A stretch of 64,000 nt of DNA from Hofstenia miamia (GCA_900660155.1 CABFPE010000217.1:521734-585733); one strand, 5' to 3'; counted from the first letter of the stretch, positions 13,401-25,265 are shown. Notes: generated from the sequence alone by a model not told the origin. Numbers and translations: made by a program.

Positions 13401-15541
13401 ATGATGACTGAATTGAATGTTGTTTTGTTTTTTTATTAACCATTAATCATACAAGGCGTTAATTTCCATTGAAGTTGGGAATGAACCCGCTGTGCCTTAG
13501 TAACCAAATAAATGGAAGTAAATAGACAAAATCATTTCCAAAGCGGATTTATATTCGCAAAAAACGAATTTGTAACGTTTTACAAAACTTACTAAAGCAT
13601 GGAATACGGTTACCTTCTATTGAAGACATCTATTTACATTCGCATAAATTAATTTATTAGCTTTAATGATTACGTACTTTTGTTTTTCAGTGAATTTACA
13701 ATTGTTTTATTAAAAAATGTTGCATTTAAACAAAGTTGAACAATTTTTTGATATTTTTTTAAAAACTAGTAAAATAGTTTATAATTTATTGTCATAGCAT
13801 TTTTGTGCATTCAATACACTACACATATTTGTCTCATTATTGGTCAGCAAGCTTGGTGACAGAAAGGAAAAATCTTAAATAATTTTTTGAAATATTATAT
13901 CAGATAATAATGATTATATTATTCAAGTTTTTTATTTATTAAAAATTTGAAAATATGGAATTGGAATATATGATTCTTCAAATCGAAACCGTGAATTGTG
14001 TCCTCAAATATATATCTGGCTATTAACTAAATTTTGCTGGAAAAATAATTTTTTGTATATTTTTAATCCATCTCAATTATCGTTAAAGCTAAGTCAAATA
14101 TTTAGATATTAATTTCCAGGAATTTGAAAAGTTAATTACCTTCATGTAATTGTAATAAAAATGTGCTATAATGATTTCTGAGATTTTTAAAATGTTGCAA
14201 GAAGGTACAAATGGTACGGTTCACTGATTTACACGAAACGATTAATCAATACTAGAAGCGAGAATTATGTGTATCACTCGCAATTAAGTACGTTTGTACT
14301 GGTTATTACAGAGGGCAAAACATATAACTCTGAATTTTTGAAGGCCATTTATATAACCAATAAACCATATTTAACATATCTTTCAATTTGACTTAAATGT
14401 CTAATTCCAATTCTCAACTAAGAATATTTATTTGGAAATTGACCATACATTCTTAATGAAATATGAGAAAGGAAATCATTTCGAGTCACTTAAATTGCGG
14501 AATTTCTACGCCTTTACCGATTTCTGTTATCAATTCTTAAAAAAATACCAAACGAATTCCTGTTGTTTATGTGAAGCATAAACAATTGTTGGTACGATTT
14601 CTTAACTTCTTGTCTCTCATTGAGGATATAATTACCAAACTTTAATGCACTTATTTCAACATTTCCAGATAATCTAACTTTGTAGCTGAAAGTATTTGTG
14701 ATAAATTACCATTATGTATATAAATAGTCTGGACTACAAACAGAATCGACAAACATGACAAGTAAGATATTAAACATGACGTTTATAGGCGGGGGTGACA
14801 CCTATTTCCTAATATTTTAATGAAAATAAATAGTATTTAGTCAAAATAAACTGAAATAGACTCCAGTTTCTTCTATTTCTGCTAACTGTGTCAATTCTTC
14901 ATAAATATAATAATTGGAATAAATTGTGGCAAAATCGAAAATTTCATTTCACATCTAAATCTTAGCATTACCACGAATTATTTTTATTAGTTATTTTGTA
15001 AAGTAATAAGAAATACTTCTTTAGAATAACAGACGTTCTTGATTCATGTATTAAATAAAAACGATACTTGCTAAAATGATATCTATCAACTGTTATCACC
15101 CACTAGAATGCCTTGGCAATTCATAGAACGTAGGCCATCGAAACTGCGTTTCAAGAAAGTTTAAAGAAAAAAATTATATGAGGTAAAGTAGACCAAAGAG
15201 AAATTATTTTATTGAAATGATTGTCATTTATATATTTAAGTTCATATCCAGAAATGCATAACATCGTACAGATTTCCAAGGCCTGCCAACATTTCATGAA
15301 TTTTCATTGAATCAAAGCTACTTCAAGTCAAGCAATAAACTTCATATGATCTGCTTACATTATTTATAGCTAATAAATAAATTAATTTCTACTTTTTTAG
15401 AAAATATATATATACTACATCTGTTAGTTAAATCTTCCTCTCTATACGATAAAACATAGCGTATTAATTTTGTTTTAAAAGAATTTTGTAATCCAAGAAA
15501 GTATATATATATATACACTGTGACACATATCTATATACATA
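10478..15541. other. AT-rich stretch without a recognisable gene
   Basis: No supported coding frame or RNA gene. A slightly GC-richer patch near 13000-13080 (GCCACTTGGCTGTGGC, then GGCGCGGTTAAAAAGCG) may be an old repeat scrap but cannot be assigned. Confidence 0.6.
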
Positions 15542-15755
15542 CAGGGGTGTACTCGAGAGGATGTTCAGGGGAGTGGGGCTCAGCCGATCTTGTTAAATTT
15601 AAATGGGGGGGGCAGCCTCTCTAGTTAAGGTTATATTATGGTTTGTGGTCTTATATTTAATTGCTGAATAACTAACTTTTATCATAATATAACATAGAAA
15701 TATCAGTTCTCAAACATAGAGCTCCCTTTGTTAATTATTTAGGAGTACAGCCCTA
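15542..15755. mobile_element. hAT-like MITE, CAGGGGTGTAC ends
   Basis: The left end reads CAGGGGTGTACTCGAG; the right end, read in reverse complement, is TAGGGCTGTACTCC. The 8 bases outside the two ends (TATACATA left, TATATATA right) differ at one place, consistent with a slightly decayed 8-bp target duplication. It is non-coding and about 214 bp. The ends resemble those of the elements at 50846, 52022 and 60977, but the interior does not match theirs. Confidence 0.65.
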
Positions 15756-15776
15756 TATATATATATATATATATAT
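15754..15776. repeat. (TA)n microsatellite
   Basis: TA run between two short mobile elements. Confidence 0.9.
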
Positions 15777-15783
15777 TTATATT

Positions 15784-16038
15784 TCCCGCTTTTTGCTATG
15801 GAAAATGCAAAAAACCTTGCATTTGGCGGGAAACGGTCCAAAATTTCTAAGGCATTTAGCGGGAATCGCACTTTTTCCCCAAAAACCCTATTTTTTTGGC
15901 CATTGCTCTCGCAGTATTCACTCGAACTTAAATATATTTACCATGAGGGTAGGTAAATTAAAGAGACACTACCCTGCGAAATTTCAAAGATTTATGTATA
16001 GAAACGCGGTTAGGATGAGGTTTTTAAAAAACATTTGC

Positions 16039-16042
<4 letters not shown>
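15784..16042. mobile_element. probable MITE with iterated CATTTRGCGGGA motif between two (TA)n tracts
   Basis: A GC-richer 260-bp island starts TCCCGC (15784) and ends GCGGGA (16042), with (TA)n outside both ends. A motif close to GCATTTGGCGGGAA occurs at 15819-15833, 15852-15865 and, as ACATTTGCGGGA, at the right end. Iterated subterminal motifs plus short inverted ends suggest a non-autonomous DNA transposon. The inverted match is short (about 6 bp), so the call is tentative. No coding content. Confidence 0.45.

Positions 16043-16076
<34 letters not shown>
16043..16076. repeat. (TA)n microsatellite
   Basis: TA run adjoining the right end of the GCGGGA island. Confidence 0.9.
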
Positions 16077-16083
<7 letters not shown>

Positions 16084-17018
16084 ACTCTAGAATAATTTCA
16101 TTCTAAAAATTATCTACTTTCTTAGAAATGAACAATTTTTATGTTTTATCGAATGATTCGCTGTTCCTTTTTATTGAAAAAATAATGTGACAAGGTAATG
16201 TAGATATTACAGGAAGCACTATATTCAGTTTTATTAATGAAGTGGACTAAACAAAAGACTTCTAATTATGCTGTCTGCTGCTTTTAAAAAGACATAATAA
16301 CTTATAAAGACGCTTGTACTACACTTTGTCTCTGTTGTAACTTTATTCATTATCCCAACTAAACATCTGAAACCATTAGTAATAAGGCAATGTTACTAAG
16401 CTACATGAAGAGAAAATCATAAATTTTTTAAGCTGAATTCCATGTCAAACAAAGAGCGTTGCTATGACATTATTACGTAATCTGTTTAAATGTTTCAAGG
16501 CGTCTACTAAAATAAATGTGTCTTACAATTCAGTAACCTTTTTGTTTTTCTTTTTCAATATTCAAGCTTTTGTTTTTGCTTATTGTCTCGTTTTGTAAGT
16601 AAACTTTAAGTGAGGTTCCTATTTATATACAGCATTTAAATTTCCAAAACACTTGATCAATAAGTATTCAAAATATTGTATAATTTAATTATCTATGCAT
16701 CGACAATAATGGACTCGATTTTCTTTTGATTCTATAAACTCTTTTGCATTAGATGTTACCATTCTTTGAATGTGCTTATAATATTAAAGGGTAATTAAAG
16801 AGTGTCATATGCTAAAATTGTGAATAAAAATCATTTTACCAATGCATGATGATTACATTTATTACTTATTTCGTTTGTAAAATATTAAAAACACAAAATA
16901 TGGTTTAAAGTTTATTCATTTATTAAATATACAGCCCATTGAAATCCCTTTGCATAGCACGGGCAGTTTCCTAGTAATTTTAGCAGTAAAAGGGTTCATG
17001 CATTGTAAGATAAAAAAA

Positions 17019-17058
<40 letters not shown>

Positions 17059-18182
17059 GTAATAAAATGTCTGAATTTAATCGGATATAATGAACAAATG
17101 TTTTTTACCCAATGAAAGTGACAAAAATGCTAAAAAATGCTAAATATTTGTTTGTCTATTATTTTGTTTTTACGTCATTTGCATTGCCTTATTTTCTTCA
17201 AAGATGTTAATGTGTATCCGAAATTTCTGGAAATTTGTACACTGGAAGCTGTTCACTCGAAAAAAATTTAAGCTCTACTGCAATTATTGAGAGGCAACAT
17301 TTAAATGTGGTATCTGATAAGGATACTTAAAATACATAGGCTCTTGAAAAAAGTTTTTCAATTGATTTAAGATGTTTTAACATCAAATTTCAATTTTTAA
17401 ATAGGTGATTTTGGTTTCTCTAAATACAAAAGCTGGATAGTATGTAAGAATTCCCATGATATTAACAATCCATCAATAATTGTGCATAGGTTTATGCACA
17501 ATGAATTTCTAAAAACAGTATTTTTGGTATCAACAGGTGGAGGCCTTTTGATACCATGGAAAGTGGCATATTTCAGGGGCTTGACGCAAGCGCCGTAGTA
17601 TCTAGCTGTTGTCTATACACAATGTCTTAAAATAGAAGATTATATTTGTTGTTTAATATAATTAGTGTAAATCATATTATATAAATAGTTAACAGTTAAA
17701 AGCTAATCAGATTCTAGAAGCTCCAATCTCCTTCAGTTTTTGATTACAAAGAAAATCCAAATTCTGAGAATAAATGCTTTCATTTCCTTGTTAACAGAAA
17801 CATGTCTGTGACGTCACACTTCAATTATTTTGCTGCTTGCTGTTATTGAATTGCATTGTCGTTCTTAATTAATTGTGTGTTTGTAATGATTAAAGTTTTC
17901 CTCGATTACAAATTATGTTTTGAAAGCAAACAACTAACACGGTTGTTGACCATTAGTAAAGAAAAGTGAATTACAAATTTGTTCAGTCTTCGTAATTAGC
18001 ACCTATTTATGAACTTTATACCAACAAATGCTGTGTTCAAAAATTAATCCTTCTCTCACCTAAGAAATTTTAAATGGCTCTGTAAATTATTGAAATTTAT
18101 TATTAAACATTTCGTACCTAATGTATTAAAGTTTCGTATATGCTTTTTTTGCAATTTTTACTTTTTTGCAGTTTTTTATTTA
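16077..18182. other. AT-rich stretch without a recognisable gene
   Basis: Contains a (TA)n run at 17025-17054; nothing else is recognised. Confidence 0.6.
17025..17054. repeat. (TA)n microsatellite
   Basis: Perfect TA dinucleotide run. Confidence 0.95.
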
Positions 18183-18456
18183 AGATGTGGAAAAGGTTGA
18201 TTTTATAGACCTGTCGTATGCGTATATAGTCGCTCAAAATTTCGTAGTAGCATTTAATCTTTCCAATATTCAAATGTCAAAGTACTAAAAAACCTGTTTT
18301 TGACTCTACCCCAAAAACGTGAATTTTACACATACGACGATTTTTGATGATTTTCGGAGTTCGAGGCTTTTTGTGAATTATGTAGTCAACTTCAGTACAT
18401 GACTGAAATGATTTACAACTGTTTTTGATTTTGTCAACCTTTCCATATGTCCCCAA
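18183..18456. repeat. imperfect inverted-repeat block, possible MITE remnant
   Basis: The left arm contains GGAAAAGGTTGA (from 18189); the right arm reads in reverse complement as GGAAAGGTTGA (within 18430-18447). A second pair, GTCGTATG (18213) and CATACGAC (18331), lies inside. The pairs have unequal spacing and no target duplication is visible, so this may be a decayed fold-back element or chance. Confidence 0.3.
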
Positions 18457-19467
18457 AACCAAGCTAAAAATTCAATCAATTGCAAAGAATTATCTGAGAA
18501 AAATATTTCATAAACAAATAATTAGTAATAATTTTTTATATTGAAAAATTCATAATAATTTTATATTGAAAAAACAATCGTTATTGGGCATTTCCAATCA
18601 ATTATATGCATTGAGTCCGTATATCTAAAAATAGTCCCCTTTAAGTAATTTTATGTATATATATATATACATGTATGTATGTTTTAGTTTGTAGTATCCC
18701 CCTTTGTTATTTTTTTCAGCAATAAATTTGCTTTTGCTCTTATATATCTAATGATTAATCATAAAAAGTATTAAACATTGATTGCAGGCTCAAATTTCTG
18801 ACCTAACAAGCATCTAATTCTGCGATGAGAACTCCAAAAATAAGGCCTAAGCCTTTTAGCCATCCTCCCAATCAATGATTTAGATTTACTTGTAGTCATT
18901 AGCTTTTTCGACAACTTCATGATATCTTAGCCATATTTCATACCATTGTCAAAAGTCCCAAATTCATATAAATTTTGTATTGCTAGGTTAAGAACAGTAA
19001 AGTTCTGTCATTGTTTATATATTTAGCCTTAGCTCGATGGAATTTGCATTTGTGATTATTGGTTAATTCAATTCGAAAATTTACTCTAGGAAATCAATAC
19101 CTGTCAGTAAAATCATATTTTAATTATAAAGCAAACAATCAATAAAACTGCGAGCGATAGATTCATAATTACAACTAATTGATTAATAATTACTCCCTCG
19201 TTTAGAGAAATCGCATGCTAAATTATTTAAATTTGCTAAATTTCCTTTAATCTAATTGACTACGTTTGTTATTCGTAGTTGCTTTTAAAAGAACTGCATT
19301 TATTTTTAAAATCCAGGCGTCTGTGAGGATTTAAGCTTTTGTGCAATTTGCGTGCACGACTTCGAGCTTTCGCAACTGTAGCCATACTCATCTTTAAGAT
19401 TTTGAATAATTAATTATACTGAATTTTTAAATTAATACCTTTTTTGATTCTCTTTTCTGAAACGCAT
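18457..19467. other. AT-rich stretch without a recognisable gene
   Basis: Holds a short TA run near 18655; otherwise nothing recognised. Confidence 0.6.
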
Positions 19468-19475
19468 ACAGACAT
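19468..19475. repeat. left 8-bp target-site duplication ACAGACAT
   Basis: Identical to 20190-20197, directly outside the inverted ends of the hAT element between them. Confidence 0.9.
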
Positions 19476-20189
19476 TAGTGATGTGCGGGTACAGGTTCTA
19501 CACGAGGGTGCCCGGTTTTAGCTCCTATACCCGAAGGTATGAGCGGGTGCGTGTAATTATTTTCGGTTACGGATACGCTTTTCATTCCACACTAAAATGG
19601 ACATTGGCCGAAAACTTTGGTTCTAGCCCACCCAGCTCATTTATGTTAATGCACATTCTTCTCATTTAAGACCTTTATTATTATTTATTATCTTTCCCAA
19701 AAATTTTATGGAACTTTTGAGTGGGATAGACAAAAATTGGATAACTTAAATACTTATAATTAAAATCTAGACACTGAAATGAAAAACTTAAACTGGACTT
19801 TAGAAGTGTATATTACACAAATGCAAAATTTTAAAATGTGAATATAGTTTTTCAAAACATTGTAAATATTTTATATGGCACTTGGTTTGATTGCGTTCTG
19901 CAGTGTAATACTAAGTTGTATTTAACCCAAGCGCGGGCCATGTCCCTTTCCAATTCAACATTATATTTATTTTAAATATGATTTTTTTCAAAAACAAAAT
20001 TACAAAAATATTTTTTTAAAAATAAATACCGTTATATATAATGATATTTTCACATCGTTACTGAAATGTTTTAAATCACTTAATTGCAGCAAAGGAAATC
20101 TTATTCTCTGGTAAGAACGGGTACGGGTAGTAAAAAGTATTTTTGTAGAGCGAATGCGGCATTAAAAACGCTCTACACGCACATCACTA
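19476..20189. mobile_element. non-autonomous hAT element, 714 bp, intact ends and target duplication
   Basis: Ends are TAGTGATGTGCGGGTA on the left and, in reverse complement, TAGTGATGTGCGTGTA on the right. The flanking 8-bp duplication ACAGACAT is perfect. TAG..GTG ends with an 8-bp duplication are diagnostic of the hAT superfamily. Subterminal DNA is GC-rich (GGGTACAGG, GGGTGCCCGG on the left; ACGGGTACGGGTAG on the right), as expected of transposase-binding repeats. The interior is AT-rich and has no transposase motif, so the element depends on a related hAT transposase. The exact target duplication argues for fairly recent insertion. The left end resembles that at 61651. Confidence 0.9.
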
Positions 20190-20197
20190 ACAGACAT
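20190..20197. repeat. right 8-bp target-site duplication ACAGACAT
   Basis: Exact copy of 19468-19475. Confidence 0.9.
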
Positions 20198-20355
20198 TCA
20201 AGCTCTGGATACGGGTCAAAATTACGCACAGGAAATTAGACCCTTATTCCAATTGCATGATGCAATTTTTTTATAAAATGCACAGTTACGCTGAATTATA
20301 TGAAATTATATATTATATGAAATTATGTGTATATACACATATATATAATACACAC

Positions 20356-20399
<44 letters not shown>

Positions 20400-22218
20400 A
20401 ATTTGTAGAGATTTGTCCTTTGTAATCTAATCCTTCATTGAACTTAAATTTGCCTTAAGCAGAGTCAGAATTCTTGAAAAAACTTCAATGATTTTTGAAA
20501 AAGATTTAAATGCTTCGGCACCGCGACCTCTGACTTTGCACATGGAACGTTACAATGGGCTTGGGAAATCTATCTACATATAGAGAAACAGATAATGTTA
20601 GTTTTTGATCCCAAGAGCTTTGAACATTATATCTACCTGAACACTAAGCATGAAGAGAACTCAAACACGTTTAAAAAATCGGAAATTTCAATGAAAAATC
20701 ATTTCAAGAAATTTAAGCACAACAATATACTTTATTGCAAATTTTTAAGATTACATTCAAGCACGGATGTATGCATACCTCGCAATTTTCAAATTTCCTA
20801 ATTGGCTTGAAAAAAAATTAAAAATGTAAAAGAACGGTTTGTTTATTTAAAAGGGCACGAGGTTGTTTATGGTTAAGATCTCTTCAATTACAAAATTCTA
20901 ATTCTGTGTCTTTTTTACGGTCTTTTGTCGTTTTCCTTGTATAAAGAAGAGGATTTTCTAAGAAAATTATGTTTAAAGGATAATATTATATAAAGATAAG
21001 CATTTTCTTTTCGCCTTCATTTCAGAAAAAAATTATTTTTATTACAGTCGTCTACGTATAACATGCACTCTCATATGAAGTAAAATATCTCAGGCAAGTG
21101 CATCACTTGCATTGAATAACATCCTAGTTGAACAAGTACAGCATTAGAAACATTAGCACAAGAGTAGAAATGAGGCCATCGGAATAAAGAAATTGAACTT
21201 AAGACATATTGACGTTAGAGTATTGAATTTAATAATTAATTACCAACTCGCTAAACATCCGTTTTACAAGAGAGAACTTAATGAAATTTGTTAATAAACG
21301 AGCTGTTAACAACCGGAAAATTTCAATAAATTGTCTTCCAATAGGTGTTTACTTCGCCATTAGTTTGAGCTAAAAATAACTTTTAATCAGCCGCTAATTT
21401 AATTTCATAGAAAACACATTCTATTAATGTTAATTGTGTTACAAAGGAACTACCGATTCGTAACAGCTTCATTTGTATGTCCTCTGCTATGCACTGTAAA
21501 GTAATCTTCATTTCTCTGCTTGTTCAATGGATTTTATTGTTCCAGTTTAATACTCGAATTGCGAATAATTTGATTTTAAGCGAAGTATAAAATTCGTTTT
21601 GCACTGTTAAAATTCACTTTAGCGTGATGTGTTTGATTGTACAAATCCCACAGAAGCTGCGAATCTTACTTTCATGCTCAAATCCGTGCTAATCAAATGC
21701 GGATTCAACCAGTGGCAGTAGAAGGGGCAGTTACTCTGAAATCAACCTTTCAGAAGATCCCCCTTAAATTTTATAATTCCAGAAAAACATTAAAAGTTCT
21801 CTTAGTTAATAATGAATATGATGAGCAATAAATGTAACTTGGCCCCCTCCTCCACCCTAACCAAAATTTCTTCTGCGAGCGTGGACTAGTGCTACCTCTT
21901 CCTCTTAGTAAATAATATTGTAAGCTTCGATGAAAATTCATTGTCAGGTAAACCCGTATTTTGTACGAGTATAGTCAATAAGGGTGAAAAATCGATTATT
22001 GGTTAAGGAATAATTGGCAATATTATAGAAAAGATTATCTATGCCACTATTTAATAATATCGTTTTAGCTATTGGTCTCGGTGTGGCACACTCAAAACAT
22101 TTCCACAAACAATCGTAAAACACGTCGCCTGTTAAGTTTGAAAGTTAGAAGTTATTTTGTAGGAAATAATTTTGGTGCATAAAACGCAATAAATTTTTAA
22201 TAACATATATTAAATTTC
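20198..22218. other. AT-rich stretch without a recognisable gene
   Basis: Contains a (TA)n run at 20359-20398. Two short frames (20595-20801 and 21637-21831) lack motifs, splice context or compositional support. Confidence 0.6.
20359..20398. repeat. (TA)n microsatellite
   Basis: Perfect TA run preceded by a short CA/TA mixed stretch. Confidence 0.95.
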
Positions 22219-23119
22219 ATGTAAATTACCTATTAAATATATCAGAAATATCAGCGAATGCTTCCAATTTATTGGATAAATCATAAATTTCTGAAAAGTA
22301 AAAGAATTTGCATATTTAATTTAAAAACTACTAAGTTGTCTGAAGTTGAAATTCATAACCAAATATATTTAAAATTGTCACATTGGGATACAGAATGACT
22401 GTAAAAGCAACACAGCTGCGGTTGTTTGATTAAGTAAGCGTTCGTGGGAAATAAACATTCTAATCAATTAAGCAAAGTTCAAATAACTAAACAATTAATC
22501 GTTTCATAAATAAATAAATCCAAGAGATTTGAAGGCTCATTGATACCCAAAAGCAAAAGTCACCGTGGTCTAAGAAAATACTGATAAGCTTCGAATTCTA
22601 ATTGTTCGCTGAAGTGAATATTGCCAAATATTTAACTGAGCGCACAGCTGTTGGATATATTGCGCAGTTTCTTATTTAAATTACATGAAATCTCTAATTT
22701 AATTAATAAAAATTCATCCCTTTTATACTGTTTTATGAGTTGTTGTTGTGGGATTGTCTAATAAATTCCGTATATAAATGAGAAGTTCATACATTCTCAG
22801 CACATATTAGAATCTTAAAAATCGTACACTTTTTAGAGTTATTTCTAACGATGAATTTCACTTCACTTGGAATAAAGGTAGAGATGTCCAAGCACAAGCA
22901 ATTATCATTAGTATTATCATTTGATGAAATTTGGTGGGTAAATATACTTGGAAATTGATTGGCATAAGGCTTAGCTCGAAGTACTTGAATGCATTCAAGA
23001 TTCAATATGATATGAATGTATAAAAGTGTGAAAGCAATCTGCATGTAAATGTGTAAATAGCTTGTATACCAATTTTTTCAAAGCAACGATGTTATAAATA
23101 TAGCGTTACATCCGCTAAG
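22219..23119. repeat. 901-bp duplication, copy 1
   Basis: Matches 23141-24041 with a constant offset of 922 bp and no difference that I found. The copies are separated only by a short (TA)n run (23120-23142). Either a very recent tandem duplication or an assembly artefact caused by the (TA)n tract. Confidence 0.95.
22787..23044 (-). CDS. hypothetical small secreted-protein frame (85 codons), copy 1
   Basis: ATG at 23044 opens an 85-residue frame. The first 24 or so residues (MQIAFTLLYIHIILNLE...) have the profile of a signal peptide, with a plausible cleavage after LRA and before KPYAN. The mature part carries four cysteines (NCLCLD, KKC, ILICA). I recognise no family. No splice site or polyadenylation context was confirmed. 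The frame recurs in copies 2 and 3 of the surrounding duplication, so its repetition is not independent evidence of function; in copy 3 both differences inside the frame change an amino acid (Thr to Ala twice), which does not suggest purifying selection. It may be a chance frame. Confidence 0.2.
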   Translation of the reverse strand: MQIAFTLLYIHIILNLECIQVLRAKPYANQFPSIFTHQISSNDNTNDNCLCLDISTFIPSEVKFIVRNNSKKCTIFKILICAENV

Positions 23120-23142
23120 TATATATATATATATATATATAT
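23120..23142. repeat. (TA)n microsatellite at the junction of the two 901-bp copies
   Basis: The copies meet precisely at this TA run, which is where an overlap-based assembly could slip. Confidence 0.9.
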
Positions 23143-24041
23143 GTAAATTACCTATTAAATATATCAGAAATATCAGCGAATGCTTCCAATTTATTGGATA
23201 AATCATAAATTTCTGAAAAGTAAAAGAATTTGCATATTTAATTTAAAAACTACTAAGTTGTCTGAAGTTGAAATTCATAACCAAATATATTTAAAATTGT
23301 CACATTGGGATACAGAATGACTGTAAAAGCAACACAGCTGCGGTTGTTTGATTAAGTAAGCGTTCGTGGGAAATAAACATTCTAATCAATTAAGCAAAGT
23401 TCAAATAACTAAACAATTAATCGTTTCATAAATAAATAAATCCAAGAGATTTGAAGGCTCATTGATACCCAAAAGCAAAAGTCACCGTGGTCTAAGAAAA
23501 TACTGATAAGCTTCGAATTCTAATTGTTCGCTGAAGTGAATATTGCCAAATATTTAACTGAGCGCACAGCTGTTGGATATATTGCGCAGTTTCTTATTTA
23601 AATTACATGAAATCTCTAATTTAATTAATAAAAATTCATCCCTTTTATACTGTTTTATGAGTTGTTGTTGTGGGATTGTCTAATAAATTCCGTATATAAA
23701 TGAGAAGTTCATACATTCTCAGCACATATTAGAATCTTAAAAATCGTACACTTTTTAGAGTTATTTCTAACGATGAATTTCACTTCACTTGGAATAAAGG
23801 TAGAGATGTCCAAGCACAAGCAATTATCATTAGTATTATCATTTGATGAAATTTGGTGGGTAAATATACTTGGAAATTGATTGGCATAAGGCTTAGCTCG
23901 AAGTACTTGAATGCATTCAAGATTCAATATGATATGAATGTATAAAAGTGTGAAAGCAATCTGCATGTAAATGTGTAAATAGCTTGTATACCAATTTTTT
24001 CAAAGCAACGATGTTATAAATATAGCGTTACATCCGCTAAG
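23141..24041. repeat. 901-bp duplication, copy 2
   Basis: Second copy of 22219-23119; carries the same 85-codon minus-strand frame at 23709-23966. It continues past 24041 into a TA tract and unique DNA (to about 24338) that is repeated again at 24513-25264. Confidence 0.95.
23709..23966 (-). CDS. hypothetical small secreted-protein frame, copy 2
   Basis: Identical at the protein level to 22787-23044; see that entry for its features and doubts. Confidence 0.2.
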   Translation of the reverse strand: MQIAFTLLYIHIILNLECIQVLRAKPYANQFPSIFTHQISSNDNTNDNCLCLDISTFIPSEVKFIVRNNSKKCTIFKILICAENV

Positions 24042-24042
24042 G

Positions 24043-24043
<1 letters not shown>

Positions 24044-24074
<31 letters not shown>
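24044..24074. repeat. (TA)n microsatellite
   Basis: TA run following copy 2. Confidence 0.9.
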
Positions 24075-24077
<3 letters not shown>

Positions 24078-24338
24078 TATATATATATATTCATGAATTT
24101 AAGTTTTTGAAATGTTCGAATGGTATAATAAGGGAAAATTGCTTAAAGATAAACTGCGTAAATTAGGTTGACCATAAAAAAGAATGAGTTCTTCTATCAA
24201 AATTTGAATTATTGTTCTGTAAGCATGGCATTGCAAATACTATTTATACACTCACTATATTTATATACTTTCTATGTTCCTCTTTTGATTCTGCGACAGA
24301 ATGAAAAAATCTTAAAAACAGTTATTTCAAAATACAGT

Positions 24339-24511
24339 TTTGTTTAGAAAAATAGCGAATGAAACAAAAATTTATTTGAAAGGGAATATTTCAAAAACAA
24401 ATGAATTTATCGATAAAATAGTTTGCCTGAATGTTAAAAGAGTCTCTTTAGTACTAGATGGGGTATCCGTTGTTCGCGACTACCATCGCCATTCGTCTGG
24501 GCATCGATTGA
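24339..24511. other. contig end without a recognisable gene
   Basis: Unique sequence between the repeated block and the single N at 24512; its last 60 bases are GC-richer, but I could not assign them. Confidence 0.4.
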
Positions 24512-24512
24512 N
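24512..24512. other. single-N contig join
   Basis: An isolated n; sequence to the right restarts inside the duplicated block (matches 23585). Confidence 0.85.
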
Positions 24513-24970
24513 CGCAGTTTCTTATTTAAATTACATGAAATCTCTAATTTAATTAATAAAAATTCATCCCTTTTATACTGTTTTATGAGTTGTTGTTGTG
24601 GGATTGTTGAATAAATTCCGTATATAAATGAGAAGTTCATACATTCTCAGCACATATTAGAATCTTAAAAATCGCACACTTTTTAGAGTTATTTCTAACG
24701 ATGAATTTCACTTCACTTGGAATAAAGGTAGAGATGTCCAAGCACAAGCAATTATCATTAGCATTATCATTTGATGAAATTTGGTGGGTAAATATACTTG
24801 GAAATTGATTGGCATAAGGCTTAGCTCGAAGTACTTGAATGCATTCAAGATTCAATATGATATGAATGTATAAAAGTGTGAAAGCAATCTGCATGTAAAT
24901 GTGTAAATAGCTTGTATACCAATTTTTTCAAAGCAACGATGTTATAAATATAGCGTTACATCCGCTAAGG

Positions 24971-25005
<35 letters not shown>

Positions 25006-25264
25006 TATATATATATTCATGAATTTAAGTTTTTGAAATGTTCGAATGGTATAATAAGGGAAAATTGCTTAAAGATAAACTGCGTAAATTAGGTTGACCA
25101 TAAAAAAGAATGAGTTCTTCTATCAAAATTTGAATTATTGTTCTGTAAGCATGGCATTGCAAATACTATTTATACACTCACTATATTTATATACTTTCTA
25201 TGTTCCTCTTTTGATTCTGCGACAGAATGAAAAAATCTTAAAAACAGTTATTTCAAAATACAGT
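24513..25264. repeat. 752-bp contig, divergent third copy of 23585-24338
   Basis: Bounded on both sides by single Ns. It reproduces the preceding sequence, including the (TA)n tract (slightly different length) and the 85-codon minus-strand frame (24637-24894). At least four substitutions separate it from copies 1 and 2, about what alleles of a heterozygous animal show. Most likely a haplotype contig placed in tandem. Confidence 0.85.
24637..24894 (-). CDS. hypothetical small secreted-protein frame, copy 3
   Basis: Same frame as 22787-23044 with two amino-acid changes (Thr to Ala in NDNTNDN and in KKCTIF). Probably an allele of the same locus, not a paralogue. Confidence 0.2.
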   Translation of the reverse strand: MQIAFTLLYIHIILNLECIQVLRAKPYANQFPSIFTHQISSNDNANDNCLCLDISTFIPSEVKFIVRNNSKKCAIFKILICAENV

Positions 25265-25265
25265 N
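25265..25265. other. single-N contig join
   Basis: Isolated n that truncates the Tc1 element to its right. Confidence 0.85.

Noticed and set aside
15793-16077. 94-codon frame ending in Tyr-Ile repeats
   Set aside because: It overlays the GCGGGA island and is kept open by the (TA)n tract; no protein motif.
19478-19669. 63-codon frame at the start of the hAT element
   Set aside because: It translates the GC-rich terminal and subterminal repeats; no transposase similarity.
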